Assembly (NCBI GenBank): GCA_964486865.1
Contig: CAZAOZ010000007.1
Span: forward strand, 16,031 to 80,030
Source of the DNA: Ga0077527 sp964486865
Lineage (GTDB): Bacteria; Pseudomonadota; Gammaproteobacteria; Burkholderiales; SG8-41
DNA: 64,000 bases
Reading direction: 5' to 3'
Part shown: piece after piece, positions 34,050-42,429 of the stretch
Position numbering within the stretch: position 1 is the first letter of the stretch
Layout of the letters: the number at the start of each line of letters is the position of its first letter
Translations under genes and position numbers: made by a program
Notes under the pieces: generated by a model
The model's input: only the letters and a program-made list of their open reading frames with translations
What the model was told of the DNA's origin: nothing
The model's database searches: none

Positions 34050-34077
34050 AAGTAAAATAAAACAATAAGTTACAAGT
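34050..34077 (-). repeat. AT-rich TTGTAAC/TTGTTTTA motif after the P-type ATPase
   Basis: Read on the minus strand this is CTTGTAACTTATTGTTTTAT. It shares AACTTATTGTTTT with the right end of the element at 9285-9313. Confidence 0.5.
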
Positions 34078-34157
34078 AATCGATGCATTCGGGTTGAGGG
34101 CGCCGACCAGATATATCCCGCCCGCATGACCTCATGCGAACACCTGAGCGCCCCCGC

Positions 34158-34171
34158 TTGACGTGGGTCAA
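34158..34171 (+). promoter_or_regulatory. FNR/ANR-type box before the lipoprotein gene
   Basis: TTGACGTGGGTCAA is centred 63 bases upstream of the ATG at 34228. A weak -10-like CATTGT at 34194-34199 would put the box near -41. Confidence 0.55.
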
Positions 34172-34227
34172 GCTGCCGGCGATGCGCCCGGTTCATTGTA
34201 TGCACAGTGCAATGGAGATTGAAATTC

Positions 34228-34878
34228 ATGAGCAAAAACGGTGGGCTGCGCGTGATCGGGGCAGCTGGGCTGGCTGCCGTGTTGCTCGCGGGCTGTTTCG
34301 GCACGCATATTTATCCCACGCTGCAGCAGCGCAGCATTTCCCTGAAGCCTGGTGATCTTGAGGCGCACGGTATCGGTTTTCTCACGCCATCCGCGGCCAC
34401 AGGACAGGAAGAGGAGAAACAGGCGATTGCGCTGGTATTCGCCGAGGTGCTGCAGCAGCAACGCAAGGGTATGCACGTCGTGCCGCTCGCGGAAACGCTG
34501 GGCGCGGTAAACAAAAGCGGGCTCGCTGCAGGATACATCCGGATGTACAGCGATTACCGTGACTCGGGCCTGCTCGGGCGGGAAACGCTGCATCAGGTCG
34601 GCAAGGCCACCGGTGTGCGCTACATGGCGCTGATCAAGGTGCAGGGCTTCGGGCAAAGCGCCAAGGAGCGCTGGGGTGCGCTCGGATTGCGCATCGTCGA
34701 GACCAAGACGGCGGGCGTACGGCTGTTTTTCCAGATCTGGGACAGCAGGGACGGGAGCGTCGCCTGGGAGGCGACGCAGGAATTGCATTATTCCCACGAC
34801 ACGACCAGCGAGCGGCAACTGACCTTGCCTCAGGTGGTTGGCCGCGCGGCAGAGGATCTCGTATCGAAGCTGCCGTAG
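34228..34878 (+). CDS. Outer-membrane or periplasmic lipoprotein, function unknown
   Basis: This 216-residue protein has a lipoprotein signal with the lipobox LLAGC, the modified Cys near residue 23. The mature part has mixed alpha/beta character (EEEKQAIALVFAEVLQQQRKG, GKATGVRYMALIKVQGFGQS, VRLFFQIWDSRDGSVAWEAT). This is reminiscent of lipoproteins that assess envelope state, but I do not recognise a family with confidence. An FNR-type box precedes it and the ElaB/YqjE/YqjK trio follows. Confidence 0.8.
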   Translation: MSKNGGLRVIGAAGLAAVLLAGCFGTHIYPTLQQRSISLKPGDLEAHGIGFLTPSAATGQEEEKQAIALVFAEVLQQQRKGMHVVPLAETLGAVNKSGLAAGYIRMYSDYRDSGLLGRETLHQVGKATGVRYMALIKVQGFGQSAKERWGALGLRIVETKTAGVRLFFQIWDSRDGSVAWEATQELHYSHDTTSERQLTLPQVVGRAAEDLVSKLP

Positions 34879-34971
34879 GGGCGCGGGTATCAGGGTGCGA
34901 GGCGGCATGCATCCGGACTGACGCCGCTTCAGCCCTGGTTTTATCAACGCATCAATGAAAGGAAACTTGCC

Positions 34972-35307
34972 ATGAACACCAGAAATCTTGCTGTAGAAGC
35001 CAATCCCTCTGACGCCACGAAACAGAAGCTGATCAATGACTTCAAGGTGGTGGTTACCGATGCGGAAGCACTGCTGAAGGCCACGGCCGGACAGAGCGGC
35101 GAGGCCCTGGCAGCCATGCGTGCCAAAGTGGGCGAATCGCTGACGACGGCAAAGGCAAAACTGGTCGAGACCGAAGAAGCACTGGTGGTCAAGACCAAGG
35201 CGGCGGCCTCGGCGACCGATGAATATGTCCACAATAATCCGTGGAAGGCTGTCGGTGTTGCTGCCGGCATCGGATTACTGGTCGGGCTGCTGATCGGCCG
35301 GCGTTAG
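34972..35307 (+). CDS. ElaB/YqjD (DUF883) family protein
   Basis: This 111-residue protein has a long N-terminal amphipathic helical region (DFKVVVTDAEALLKATAGQS) and a C-terminal segment, NNPWKAVGVAAGIGLLVGLLIGRR. The latter is the glycine-rich membrane anchor of DUF883 proteins. E. coli relatives ElaB and YqjD attach ribosomes to the membrane in stationary phase. In this island it pairs logically with the ribosome hibernation factor. An AAGGAAA-type ribosome site precedes the ATG. Confidence 0.9.
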   Translation: MNTRNLAVEANPSDATKQKLINDFKVVVTDAEALLKATAGQSGEALAAMRAKVGESLTTAKAKLVETEEALVVKTKAAASATDEYVHNNPWKAVGVAAGIGLLVGLLIGRR

Positions 35308-35314
35308 CCCGGCA

Positions 35315-35707
35315 ATGTCCGAAGCACCGCGGGAGTCCGCGGGTGGATTGTTTGCGTCCCTGAAATCGCTGTCAGCGAACCTGATCAGCATTGTTCAGAC
35401 GCGGCTTGAACTGCTGTCCACGGACGTTGCCGAAGAGCGGGAACGCCTGACTGCGCTGCTGGTGCTGGCGCAGGTGGCGCTGTTTTGCCTGGGCGTCGGC
35501 ATCGTGCTGCTGGCAATGCTGATCGTGGTGGTGTTCTGGGAGTCGCACCGGATCGCGGTGCTGGGTGCGCTGACCGCCGTGTTCCTGATCGCGGGCATTG
35601 CGACGGGATGGCTGGCCGTGCACAAGCTGCGCACCAAGCCGAGACTGTTCGCCGCCAGCCTGGACGAACTGGCCAAGGACCGGCAGCAACTCGGTTCCGG
35701 ACCATGA
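35315..35707 (+). CDS. YqjE/phage holin-like family membrane protein
   Basis: This 130-residue protein has an N-terminal helical stretch (LFASLKSLSANLISIVQTRL) and two hydrophobic helices, LLVLAQVALFCLGVGIVLLA and IAVLGALTAVFLIAGIATGW. It matches the YqjE family (PF07332). It follows the ElaB-like gene by eight bases, and its stop overlaps the next start (ATGA at 35704-35707). The order elaB/yqjD-yqjE-yqjK is conserved in proteobacteria. Confidence 0.88.
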   Translation: MSEAPRESAGGLFASLKSLSANLISIVQTRLELLSTDVAEERERLTALLVLAQVALFCLGVGIVLLAMLIVVVFWESHRIAVLGALTAVFLIAGIATGWLAVHKLRTKPRLFAASLDELAKDRQQLGSGP

Positions 35708-35982
35708 GTGCGGAACTGAACCGACTGGCGGAACGCCGCAGCCAGCTGATGGGCAGGGCTGCGACCCAGCGTGCCACGCTGGCGCATGCGCTGGAGCCGT
35801 GGCAACCGCGCCTGGCGCTGATTGATCAGGGTGTGGCGGCGGTGCGCGCGATCGCGCGCCACCCCGTATTGATCGCGGGCGTTGTACTCGTCATTGCAGC
35901 GTTGCGACCGCGAGGCACCGCCAAATGGCTGCAGCGCGGCTGGGTGGTATGGCAACTCGGGCGCAGCCTGCGCCGAAGCTGA
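35704..35982 (+). CDS. YqjK-like protein
   Basis: This 92-residue protein is basic and helical (LNRLAERRSQLMGRAATQRA), with one hydrophobic helix near HPVLIAGVVLVIAALRPRG and a C-terminal GWVVWQLGRSLRR. It matches the YqjK-like family that completes the yqjD-yqjE-yqjK set. The ATG at 35704 overlaps the YqjE stop. Longer upstream frames run within YqjE and are rejected. Confidence 0.83.
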   Translation: MSAELNRLAERRSQLMGRAATQRATLAHALEPWQPRLALIDQGVAAVRAIARHPVLIAGVVLVIAALRPRGTAKWLQRGWVVWQLGRSLRRS

Positions 35983-35987
35983 ACCAT

Positions 35988-36839
35988 TTAATTTCCCTTC
36001 TGCGGCGACCAGCCATAGGCCCTGGCGCAGGCGCCGCCCATCAGCATCGCCCGTTCACTGTTGCTCAGGCGGTCGGTCAGGCGGAACGGCTCGACGGCCT
36101 GTGCGTAGCTGACCACCGCAAAGGCACGGGTCCAGTCGGTGCCCCACAGGCAGCGGTCGAAACCCCAGGCGTCGAACACGCGCGCGAGCGGGTCCCAGAT
36201 GTCCGGGTAGGGATATGGCTTGTGCGACAACGTGCAGGCGCCGCTGACCTTGATCACCGCGTTCGGACGCCTGGCGAGGGCCAGCACCCTGGGCAGGTCG
36301 GCCCAGGGCTGCGGTGGCGCGGGCGGCGTACGCGGCTGCATGATGCCCAGATGGTCGATGATGAATCGCGTGTCAGGGTGGCGGTCGATCAGCGCGGTGC
36401 CCATGTCGAGGTTGCCCCAGCACAGGAAATTCACCGGCAGGTCGTGGCGGGCGGCTGCGCGCAGAATGCGGTCGAGGCCGGGATCGGTTGCTGCGCGCTC
36501 GCGTCCCGGCTCCCTGGTCACGATAATGCGGATGCCGACCGCCCCGGGCGATTTTTTCCAGTCGGCGATGACATCGGCCACCGCCGGATCATCGGGATCG
36601 ACCGGCTTGACCAGGCCGAAGCGGCCGGGATGGGCGCGCTGCACTTCCACCATATAGCTGGCGTCGTAGCGGTACAGCGAAAACGCGGAAATGAAAATCG
36701 CGCCATCAACGCCGACCTTGTCCATCGCCGCCACCATCTCGTCGCCCGTGGCGCTCGGGGGCCAGTTCGGCACATTGTGCCAGGGGCGTTTGGGCGTGTT
36801 GGCCTCATAGGCGTGGACCTGGGAATCGATGATCGCCAT
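35988..36839 (-). CDS. Amidohydrolase-family TIM-barrel hydrolase
   Basis: This 283-residue enzyme of the amidohydrolase 2 type has metal-site pieces IDSQVHAYE at the N-terminus, VNFLCWGNLDMG, FIIDHLG and LWGTDWTRAF with a terminal metal Asp. Relatives include 2-pyrone-4,6-dicarboxylate hydrolase and decarboxylases of aromatic catabolism. The first motif has QVH instead of HxH, which fits the PDC hydrolase-like subgroup. The substrate is unknown. The gene is convergent with yqjK, six bases away. Confidence 0.82.
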   Translation of the reverse strand: MAIIDSQVHAYEANTPKRPWHNVPNWPPSATGDEMVAAMDKVGVDGAIFISAFSLYRYDASYMVEVQRAHPGRFGLVKPVDPDDPAVADVIADWKKSPGAVGIRIIVTREPGRERAATDPGLDRILRAAARHDLPVNFLCWGNLDMGTALIDRHPDTRFIIDHLGIMQPRTPPAPPQPWADLPRVLALARRPNAVIKVSGACTLSHKPYPYPDIWDPLARVFDAWGFDRCLWGTDWTRAFAVVSYAQAVEPFRLTDRLSNSERAMLMGGACARAYGWSPQKGN

Positions 36840-36901
36840 CGGGGAAGCTCCTTACCGTTGCGGCGTTGAAAATATTTTTTTGTATTACCGGTGCGTCAGG
36901 A

Positions 36902-37288
36902 TCATCTCGCCACGATGCCCCACAGGGCGCCGAGCGTGAGTATGCTGAACACGATCATGGACAGACCGAACGGCGGCCCGCGTTTCGCGGCGTCTTCCGC
37001 ATACGCCATGAAATACCAGATGCGGGCGGCGATCCACACCACGCCCAGCAGGCCCGCCCACATGCCGCTCACGAACATCGCGAACAGCCACAGCGCCGGC
37101 AGGAACAACACGGTGTTCTCAATGGTGTTCTGATGGGCGCGGAACGTGCGCTCGAATGCCGGGTCGCCAATGATGGCGGGCGCCTTGATGCGGTATTTGG
37201 CGCGCGCCTTGCCCACGGCGCCCGCGAACACGAACAGCATTGCCAGCACGCCAATCGTAATCAAAGCCGGCCAACGGAATTCAAGCAT
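36902..37288 (-). CDS. MAPEG-family membrane protein
   Basis: This 128-residue four-helix membrane protein of the MAPEG superfamily has ERTFRAHQNTIENTVLFLPA, the conserved core R-x-HxNtxE, plus GLLGVVWIAARIWYFMAY. Bacterial members are microsomal GST-like and mostly uncharacterised. It lies between the amidohydrolase and a Bug binding protein, all on the minus strand, possibly one transcript. Confidence 0.88.
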   Translation of the reverse strand: MLEFRWPALITIGVLAMLFVFAGAVGKARAKYRIKAPAIIGDPAFERTFRAHQNTIENTVLFLPALWLFAMFVSGMWAGLLGVVWIAARIWYFMAYAEDAAKRGPPFGLSMIVFSILTLGALWGIVAR

Positions 37289-37394
37289 GGTTATGCTCCT
37301 GTAAATGTGAAAAGCCGATCATGCCTCTGCGAATGTTCCTGCGAAAAGCAGTAAAAACAATTACCTGATCAGGTCCCGAAAAACCGCGGAAGCA

Positions 37395-38372
37395 CTATTC
37401 CATCTTGATGCCCGCATCGCGCACTACTTTGCTCCAGCGCTCAAGTTCGGTGCGGATCATGCCGCCCATCTCCTTGGGTGTGGTCCAGGTCGGCACCATG
37501 CCGATGGCTTCGAGATGTTTGACGAATGCCGCATCCGCCACCGCCCGCTTCATTTCCGCACTGATCCTGTTGACCGCATGCGCGGGCGTGCCCGCCGGGC
37601 CGAGAAAACCGTACCAGGTGGTGTTGTTGAACCCGGGATAGGTTTCGGCGATGGCCGGCACGTCCGGCAGCGTCGGCAGACGGGTGGGATGGCCGATGGC
37701 GATGGCGCGTACCTTGCCTGTCGTCATGTGCGGCTGCCAGGGTGCGGCGCCGCCGAAGATGGCCTGCACGCGTCCCGCCAGCAGATCCACGGTCGCCGCG
37801 CCGCCGCCTTTGTAGGGCACATGCGTGAATTTCGCGCCGGTCATCGCGGTGAGCAGCTCCACGCCCAGATGATTGGGCGTGCCGGTGCCGGGCGACGCAA
37901 AGTTGATTTTGCCCGGCTGCGCCTTGGCGAGGTCGATCAGTTCCCGGACATTTTTCGCCGCCACCGACGGATGCACCACAATCAGGAACGGCACATACAC
38001 GCCGACGCCGATGGGCGTGAAATCCCGCACCGGGTCATAGGAGAGCTTGCTGCCGAAGGCGGCGCTGACCACCAGCCCGCCGGAGGTGCCTAGCACCAGC
38101 GTGTAGCCGTCGGGCGTGGCTTTCGCGCCCAGGCCGTGGCCGATGGTGGAGCCCGCGCCGGGGCGGTTGTCGATGACGAACGAGACGCCGAATTTATCAG
38201 CAAACCAGCCGCTGAACGCGCGCGCCGTCGGATCCGTCGTGCCGCCGGGCGGATAGGGCACGATGATGCGCACCGGTTTGGTCGGATACCGGATGTCGGC
38301 GGCGTGGATTGCGGTCGCCATGCATGCCAGGGCCAGTATTGCAGAACACGCCCACCCGTTTCGACCCCGCAT
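37395..38372 (-). CDS. Bug/TctC-family periplasmic binding protein
   Basis: This 325-residue protein has a signal peptide ending AIHA and the Bug landmarks YPTKPVRIIVPYPPGGTTD, VIDNRPGAGSTIG, ATPDGYTLVL and HVPYKGGGAA. Bug proteins bind small carboxylates for tripartite tricarboxylate transporters and are hugely expanded in Burkholderiales. No TctA or TctB membrane subunit is nearby, so this is an orphan binding protein. Confidence 0.92.
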   Translation of the reverse strand: MRGRNGWACSAILALACMATAIHAADIRYPTKPVRIIVPYPPGGTTDPTARAFSGWFADKFGVSFVIDNRPGAGSTIGHGLGAKATPDGYTLVLGTSGGLVVSAAFGSKLSYDPVRDFTPIGVGVYVPFLIVVHPSVAAKNVRELIDLAKAQPGKINFASPGTGTPNHLGVELLTAMTGAKFTHVPYKGGGAATVDLLAGRVQAIFGGAAPWQPHMTTGKVRAIAIGHPTRLPTLPDVPAIAETYPGFNNTTWYGFLGPAGTPAHAVNRISAEMKRAVADAAFVKHLEAIGMVPTWTTPKEMGGMIRTELERWSKVVRDAGIKME

Positions 38373-38598
38373 GGCGATTTCCCCACGGCTGATTTCAATG
38401 TTTGAGTGCCGCTCTCAGGTATTGTAGGTATAAATCCCCGGATGCTCCAGTGCGCAGCGTTTCTCTGACGGCCTGCAGCGCTTGTAACAGCCGGCGCATG
38501 CGGCTAGGATGCAGAAAACAAAAACCGCCGGAGTCGGTTTTGAACCCGGGCGTTCTGAACCCGGGTGCAATGACTCCAGCTTCACACAGGAGGTAGTG

Positions 38599-39576
38599 AT
38601 GCAGAGAATTCGCAGCATCATGGCTGCAGCGCTGATGTTTGCGCTGGCCGGTGTATCAGGCGCTGCCGTCGCGCAGCAGAAATGGCCGAGCAAGCCGATC
38701 CGCATGATCGTGCCGTTCACCCCGGCCGCGGCGAGCGATGTCCTCGGGCGCCTGCTCGCGCAGCGGCTGATCGAGGTGTATGGGCAGCAGGTCGTAGTCG
38801 ATAACCGGCCGGGCGCCGGCGGGCTGATCGGCAGCGAACTCACGCGCGACGCGGCCCCCGACGGCTACACCATCGCCATGGTCGGGCAGCCGCATCTGTC
38901 GAATGTGCTGATCCGCGAGAAAAAAGCCTACGATCCGCTGAAGGATTTTGCCGCGATATCGTTCGTTGCCTACACGCACAACATCATCGTGCTCGGCAAC
39001 GGCGTCAACGTGAAAAGCATTCCCGAGCTGATCGCGCTGGCGAAAGCGAGCCCCGGCAAACTCAACTACGGGTCGGCCGGCGTCGGCAGTTCATCGCATC
39101 TTGCCGGCGCGCTGTTTACCGCCAAGGCTGGCATCGACGTCGTGCATGTGCCGTTCCGCCAGGGCCCTGACAGCCGAGTCGCGCTGAGTTCCGGCACCAT
39201 CCAGTTCTATGTGTATCCGCTGCCCGCGATCATGGGAGTGATCAAGGCCGGGCAGTTGCGCGCGCTGGCGGTGGGCGGCGCCAAACGCGCCGAAGCGCTG
39301 CCGGATGTGCCTACGGCTGCCGAAGCGGGATTTCCCGCTTACAGGAGCGAATCGTGGTTCGGGCTGATCGCGCCGCGCAACGTGCCTAAGGCGATCATCG
39401 CCAAGCTCAACGCCGATACCGTCAAAATCCTGCAGGAAGAAGACACCCGCAAAAAGTTCGCGCTGCAGGGCGCCTTGCCGGGCTTCGGCACGCCGGAACA
39501 TTTTGCGAAACTGCAGGCCGACGAATATGCCGAGCTGTCAGCGTTGATCAAACAGATCGGCATGAAGGCGCAGTAG
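38599..39576 (+). CDS. Bug/TctC-family periplasmic binding protein
   Basis: This 325-residue protein has a signal peptide (MQRIRSIMAAALMFALAGVS, ending AAVA). The mature start is QQKWPSKPIRMIVPFTPAAASD. The ligand region shows VVDNRPGAGGLIGSE, APDGYTIAM and HVPFRQGPDSR. AGGAGG at 38588-38593 fixes the ATG at 38599. The carboxylate-binding Asp-motif loop differs from the 37395-38372 copy, suggesting another ligand. It is divergent from that gene and has a good terminator. Confidence 0.92.
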   Translation: MQRIRSIMAAALMFALAGVSGAAVAQQKWPSKPIRMIVPFTPAAASDVLGRLLAQRLIEVYGQQVVVDNRPGAGGLIGSELTRDAAPDGYTIAMVGQPHLSNVLIREKKAYDPLKDFAAISFVAYTHNIIVLGNGVNVKSIPELIALAKASPGKLNYGSAGVGSSSHLAGALFTAKAGIDVVHVPFRQGPDSRVALSSGTIQFYVYPLPAIMGVIKAGQLRALAVGGAKRAEALPDVPTAAEAGFPAYRSESWFGLIAPRNVPKAIIAKLNADTVKILQEEDTRKKFALQGALPGFGTPEHFAKLQADEYAELSALIKQIGMKAQ

Positions 39577-39609
39577 GGGAGTCGTGGGAACAACAAGAGC
39601 GGCGCAAGC

Positions 39610-39630
39610 GCCGCATCCCCTGCGGCTTTT
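39610..39630 (+). terminator. Intrinsic terminator after the Bug gene
   Basis: The stem GCCGCA/TGCGGC closes a five-base loop and is followed by TTTT. A competing hairpin GCGGCG/CGCCGC overlaps its left arm. Confidence 0.65.
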
Positions 39631-39644
39631 CATAAAATCATGAA

Positions 39645-39664
39645 TTAAAACAAACGGTTAAGTG
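39645..39664 (-). repeat. AT-rich motif related to the TTGTTTTTA family
   Basis: On the minus strand this reads ACTTAACCGTTTGTTTTAAT, a more diverged member of the intergenic family seen at 16391 and 34050. Confidence 0.35.
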
Positions 39665-39710
39665 CGTCTCTGCCGGGCAACAGCGGACTTTCTCGCCCCC
39701 GGCGCATTCT

Positions 39711-39724
39711 TTGCGTCAGGTCAA
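39711..39724 (+). promoter_or_regulatory. Degenerate FNR/ANR-like site
   Basis: TTGCGTCAGGTCAA keeps one good half-site (GTCAA) and a poor left half. It lies about 118 bases before the HIG1-like gene. Weak evidence. Confidence 0.3.
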
Positions 39725-39841
39725 GGAATTGCGACGCAGGGGGCGTAGCGTGTCCGGCAGGAGGGCGAACAGGCCTCACATTCAGGAGAACCGGCGCGGC
39801 AGCAGACCGGCTCCTGGCCCCCTTACCGAGCAGGAGGTGGC

Positions 39842-40033
39842 ATGAATGCTCTTACGGTTGCAGCACTCTTGGCAGTAGCGGCCTCAATTGTCGCTCTCGC
39901 TTCCGGAATTGTCTCAATGACCAACGATGGCGAGATTGGGCACAAGACGAGCGCCCAGTGGATGAACTGGCGCGTCGTCGTGCAATTGGTCGCCTTTGTA
40001 ATTATCCTGGTGGCGATCCTCACGCCGCAGTAA
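39842..40033 (+). CDS. HIG1-like twin-transmembrane small protein
   Basis: This 63-residue protein has two hydrophobic helices, VAALLAVAASIVALASGIV and VVVQLVAFVIILVAILTP, joined by SMTNDGEIGHKTSAQWMNWR. The loop pattern G-x3-M-x-GGE-x7-MxxR is that of bacterial HIG1-domain proteins, which associate with or sit near respiratory oxidases. GGAGG at 39833-39837 supports the ATG. It is monocistronic, with a long upstream region that has a degenerate FNR-like site. Confidence 0.78.
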   Translation: MNALTVAALLAVAASIVALASGIVSMTNDGEIGHKTSAQWMNWRVVVQLVAFVIILVAILTPQ

Positions 40034-40069
40034 AGCGGCACGCTTTCCAGGAGGCGGCGCGGAAGGGAA

Positions 40070-40678
40070 TTATTTCTCCCGCATCGCCCGCGCTTTTTTC
40101 GCGGCAGGCCGCTCCCAGCAACGCTGGAGCCACGCATCGAGATGCGGCCATTGGGCGAGATCCATCGACAGCGCGCGATACAGCGCGCCTGCAACATTCA
40201 GATCCGCCACTGAAAACGCCGATCCGGCGAGCCACGCGGATTTGGCGAGCGCGGTTTCCAGCACATCAAACGCGGGCGCGACTTCCTTCCACGCCTCCGC
40301 CGCCACCGCAGGCTTGCGTTCGGCCACCGGCAGCGCCACCGTATGCCGCACGTAGTTGACGATCTGGCGGTCGAGGCGGTCGGTCTCCCACAGGCTCCAT
40401 TGCCATACCAGCGCTTCCTGCTGCGGATCGGCGGGGTACAACGGGCTTTTATGTTTTTTTGCGAGATACATGTTGATCGCCATCGATTCCGCGAGGACGA
40501 AACCGTCGTCATCGATGGTCGGCACCCGCGCATTCGGATTGACTGCGCGGTATTCCGGTGTTTGCGTATCCGGCGAGCGCGGCAGCCAGTCCTTGTGATC
40601 GTAGGTCAGGCCGAGTTCACCGGCCATCCAGAGGACGCGGATACCGCGGGAGTTGGCGGAGCCGTAGATGCGCAGCAT
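40070..40678 (-). CDS. Glutathione S-transferase family protein
   Basis: This 202-residue protein has an N-terminal thioredoxin-like domain (MLRIYGSANSRGIRVLWMAG, then NPNARVPTIDDDGFVLAESMAI with the cis-Pro and ES glutathione-binding pair). The C-terminal domain is all-helical, with the ADLNVAGALYRALS motif that carries the N-capping Asp. The catalytic residue near SANSRG is Ser, which fits a beta- or theta-like GST. The substrate is unknown. Confidence 0.92.
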   Translation of the reverse strand: MLRIYGSANSRGIRVLWMAGELGLTYDHKDWLPRSPDTQTPEYRAVNPNARVPTIDDDGFVLAESMAINMYLAKKHKSPLYPADPQQEALVWQWSLWETDRLDRQIVNYVRHTVALPVAERKPAVAAEAWKEVAPAFDVLETALAKSAWLAGSAFSVADLNVAGALYRALSMDLAQWPHLDAWLQRCWERPAAKKARAMREK

Positions 40679-40803
40679 GAGATTCTCCGGAATCTATTGG
40701 AATGCGCAGTGTAAGCGACCCGGCGGGCACGGTGCCATTGGGGCTACACTATGTGAACCTCTCCTGCCTACCCACAGGTAACACCCCTGCGCTCGCCGAA
40801 CTC

Positions 40804-41136
40804 ATGCCACCCACCCGCGAACCCGCTGCCGACGATCTGGAATTCGATCGATCGCTGATCGCCACCATCCTGGAAGCCTCCCCCGACGGCATCCTCGTGG
40901 TGAACGACCGCGACATCATCGTCTCGCACAACCAGCGACTGTTCGACGTGTTCGGCATAGTGCCCGAAGCCATTCCGGGCGACCACGGTGGTCAGCTGGC
41001 CGGCATGCCCGACCAGCCATTGCTGTCGCGGTTCATCGAGCTGGTCAGGGATAAAGAAAATTTCCTGAAGCGGGCGGATAGTGCGTTGTACGAAGCGAAG
41101 GGGGCGGGACGGAACCGGACGATGCGGGCGGTGTAG
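40804..41136 (+). pseudogene. Remnant of a PAS-GGDEF diguanylate cyclase
   Basis: This 110-codon frame begins with a PAS-like segment (LIATILEASPDGILVVNDRD, IIVSHNQRLFDVFGIVPEAI). At about 41067 it jumps straight to the last turn of a GGDEF domain, RADSALYEAKGAGRNRTM. The whole catalytic core, including GGDEF, is absent. The join is in frame, so a short protein might still be made, but it cannot make c-di-GMP. The frame can also start 34 codons upstream. I read it as an internal deletion. Confidence 0.75.
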
Positions 41137-41269
41137 GCGAGCGAGAGTTTAGGGCAATACCGGCGCAACTTTTGAGTTTGGAAAGTTAGTTCGGGTTCTT
41201 TTAAATATTACCTTCCGGAATTGGTTCGTATACCGTCTGATTGCGGAGACCGTGTGGAGAAAAGTAAAC

Positions 41270-42151
41270 ATGAATGAATTGCATGCCTGGCTCAATCAGG
41301 CGATCAAAATTCTCGAAACGCCGATCCTGACCATCGGCAAGAGTTCGATCACGCTGTGGTCGGTGACGTACGTGCTGGTGCTGATCGTATTGCTGTTCTG
41401 GGTGGCGAAGCGGGTGCAGGGGTTGCTGTCGGACAAGTTGCTCACACGCACCGGCCTGGATATGCCGGCACGGTATGCAGTGGGTGCCATCGCGCGCTAC
41501 CTGCTGCTGCTGATCGGCCTGCTGGTCATCATCCAGACCGCGGGCATCGATCTGACCACGCTGAATGTGCTGGCGGGCGCAGTCGGAATCGGTGTCGGCT
41601 TCGGTTTGCAGAACGTGATCAGCAATTTCTTTTCAGGATTGATCATCATGTTCGAGCGCCCGATCAAGGTCGGAGACCGAATTGAAATCAATGAAGTCGA
41701 AGGCGACGTGCTGGAAATCGGTGCGCGCGCCACAGTGGTGCTGACCAACGACAACATCGCCATCATCGTGCCCAATTCCAAGTTCATCACCGAAAACGTC
41801 GTCAACTGGAAATACAACGACGGCAAGGTGCGCTTCCGCATCCCGGTGGGCGTGTCCTACGGCTCCGACGTACGGCTGGTTGAAAAAGTGCTGCTCGAGG
41901 TGGCAGCAGCAGAAAAGGATGTGATGAAAAAGCCGCCGCCGGCGGTGCGGCTGATGGCGTTCGGCGACAATGCACTGGAATTCGAATTGCGGGTGTGGAG
42001 CGAGACGCAGGTGCATCGCAAAGGCGTGCTGAAGAGCGCGATCAATCTGGCGATCTGCGACAAATTCCGTGAACACAACATCGAAATTCCGTTTCCGCAG
42101 CGCGACCTGCACATCCGCAGCGGCGTGGTCGAGATCAAGCGGCCGGACTGA
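41270..42151 (+). CDS. Small-conductance mechanosensitive channel (MscS family)
   Basis: This 293-residue protein has an N-terminal membrane part, then the pore-lining TM3 LNVLAGAVGIGVGFGLQNVI and the conserved FSGLIIMFERPIKVGDRIEI. The MscS beta-domain contains VEGDVLEIGARATVVLTNDN and PNSKFI. It jettisons solutes under hypo-osmotic shock. The ATG at 41270 is preferred over the GTG six codons upstream. It stands alone. Confidence 0.93.
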   Translation: MNELHAWLNQAIKILETPILTIGKSSITLWSVTYVLVLIVLLFWVAKRVQGLLSDKLLTRTGLDMPARYAVGAIARYLLLLIGLLVIIQTAGIDLTTLNVLAGAVGIGVGFGLQNVISNFFSGLIIMFERPIKVGDRIEINEVEGDVLEIGARATVVLTNDNIAIIVPNSKFITENVVNWKYNDGKVRFRIPVGVSYGSDVRLVEKVLLEVAAAEKDVMKKPPPAVRLMAFGDNALEFELRVWSETQVHRKGVLKSAINLAICDKFREHNIEIPFPQRDLHIRSGVVEIKRPD

Positions 42152-42168
42152 TCCGGTCCGGGAGCAGG

Positions 42169-42429
42169 TCAGGCCGGGGGTTTACCCTCTTTCCATTCCT
42201 GATCGGTGCGGAAAACGCGAACCACCCGCGTGTGCTTGCCTCCGGCGTACTTTTCCATCTTGACCTGCACGGGGTAGAGCTCCGCGAGTCTGGCGCGCGC
42301 CTCCTTCTCCTTCTCGAAGGTCAGAATGCGTCCATCAGCATCGCGGACGTCCGACCATATGCCGTTGGCGTCATCAATTTCAATTTTGAACTTCACCGTA
42401 ATCCCGGCGTATTGACTATTTCTTTGCAT
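42169..42429 (-). CDS. Small hypothetical protein
   Basis: This protein of about 86 residues reads VKFKIEIDDANGIWSDVRDADGR and EKEKEARARLAELYPVQVKM, then RVVRVFRTDQEWKEGKP. It looks like a folded alpha/beta protein but I do not recognise a family. The start is uncertain: ATG at 42429 overlaps the lipoprotein gene stop, and GTG at 42396 is the alternative. It is probably co-transcribed with the small lipoprotein. Confidence 0.6.
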   Translation of the reverse strand: MQRNSQYAGITVKFKIEIDDANGIWSDVRDADGRILTFEKEKEARARLAELYPVQVKMEKYAGGKHTRVVRVFRTDQEWKEGKPPA

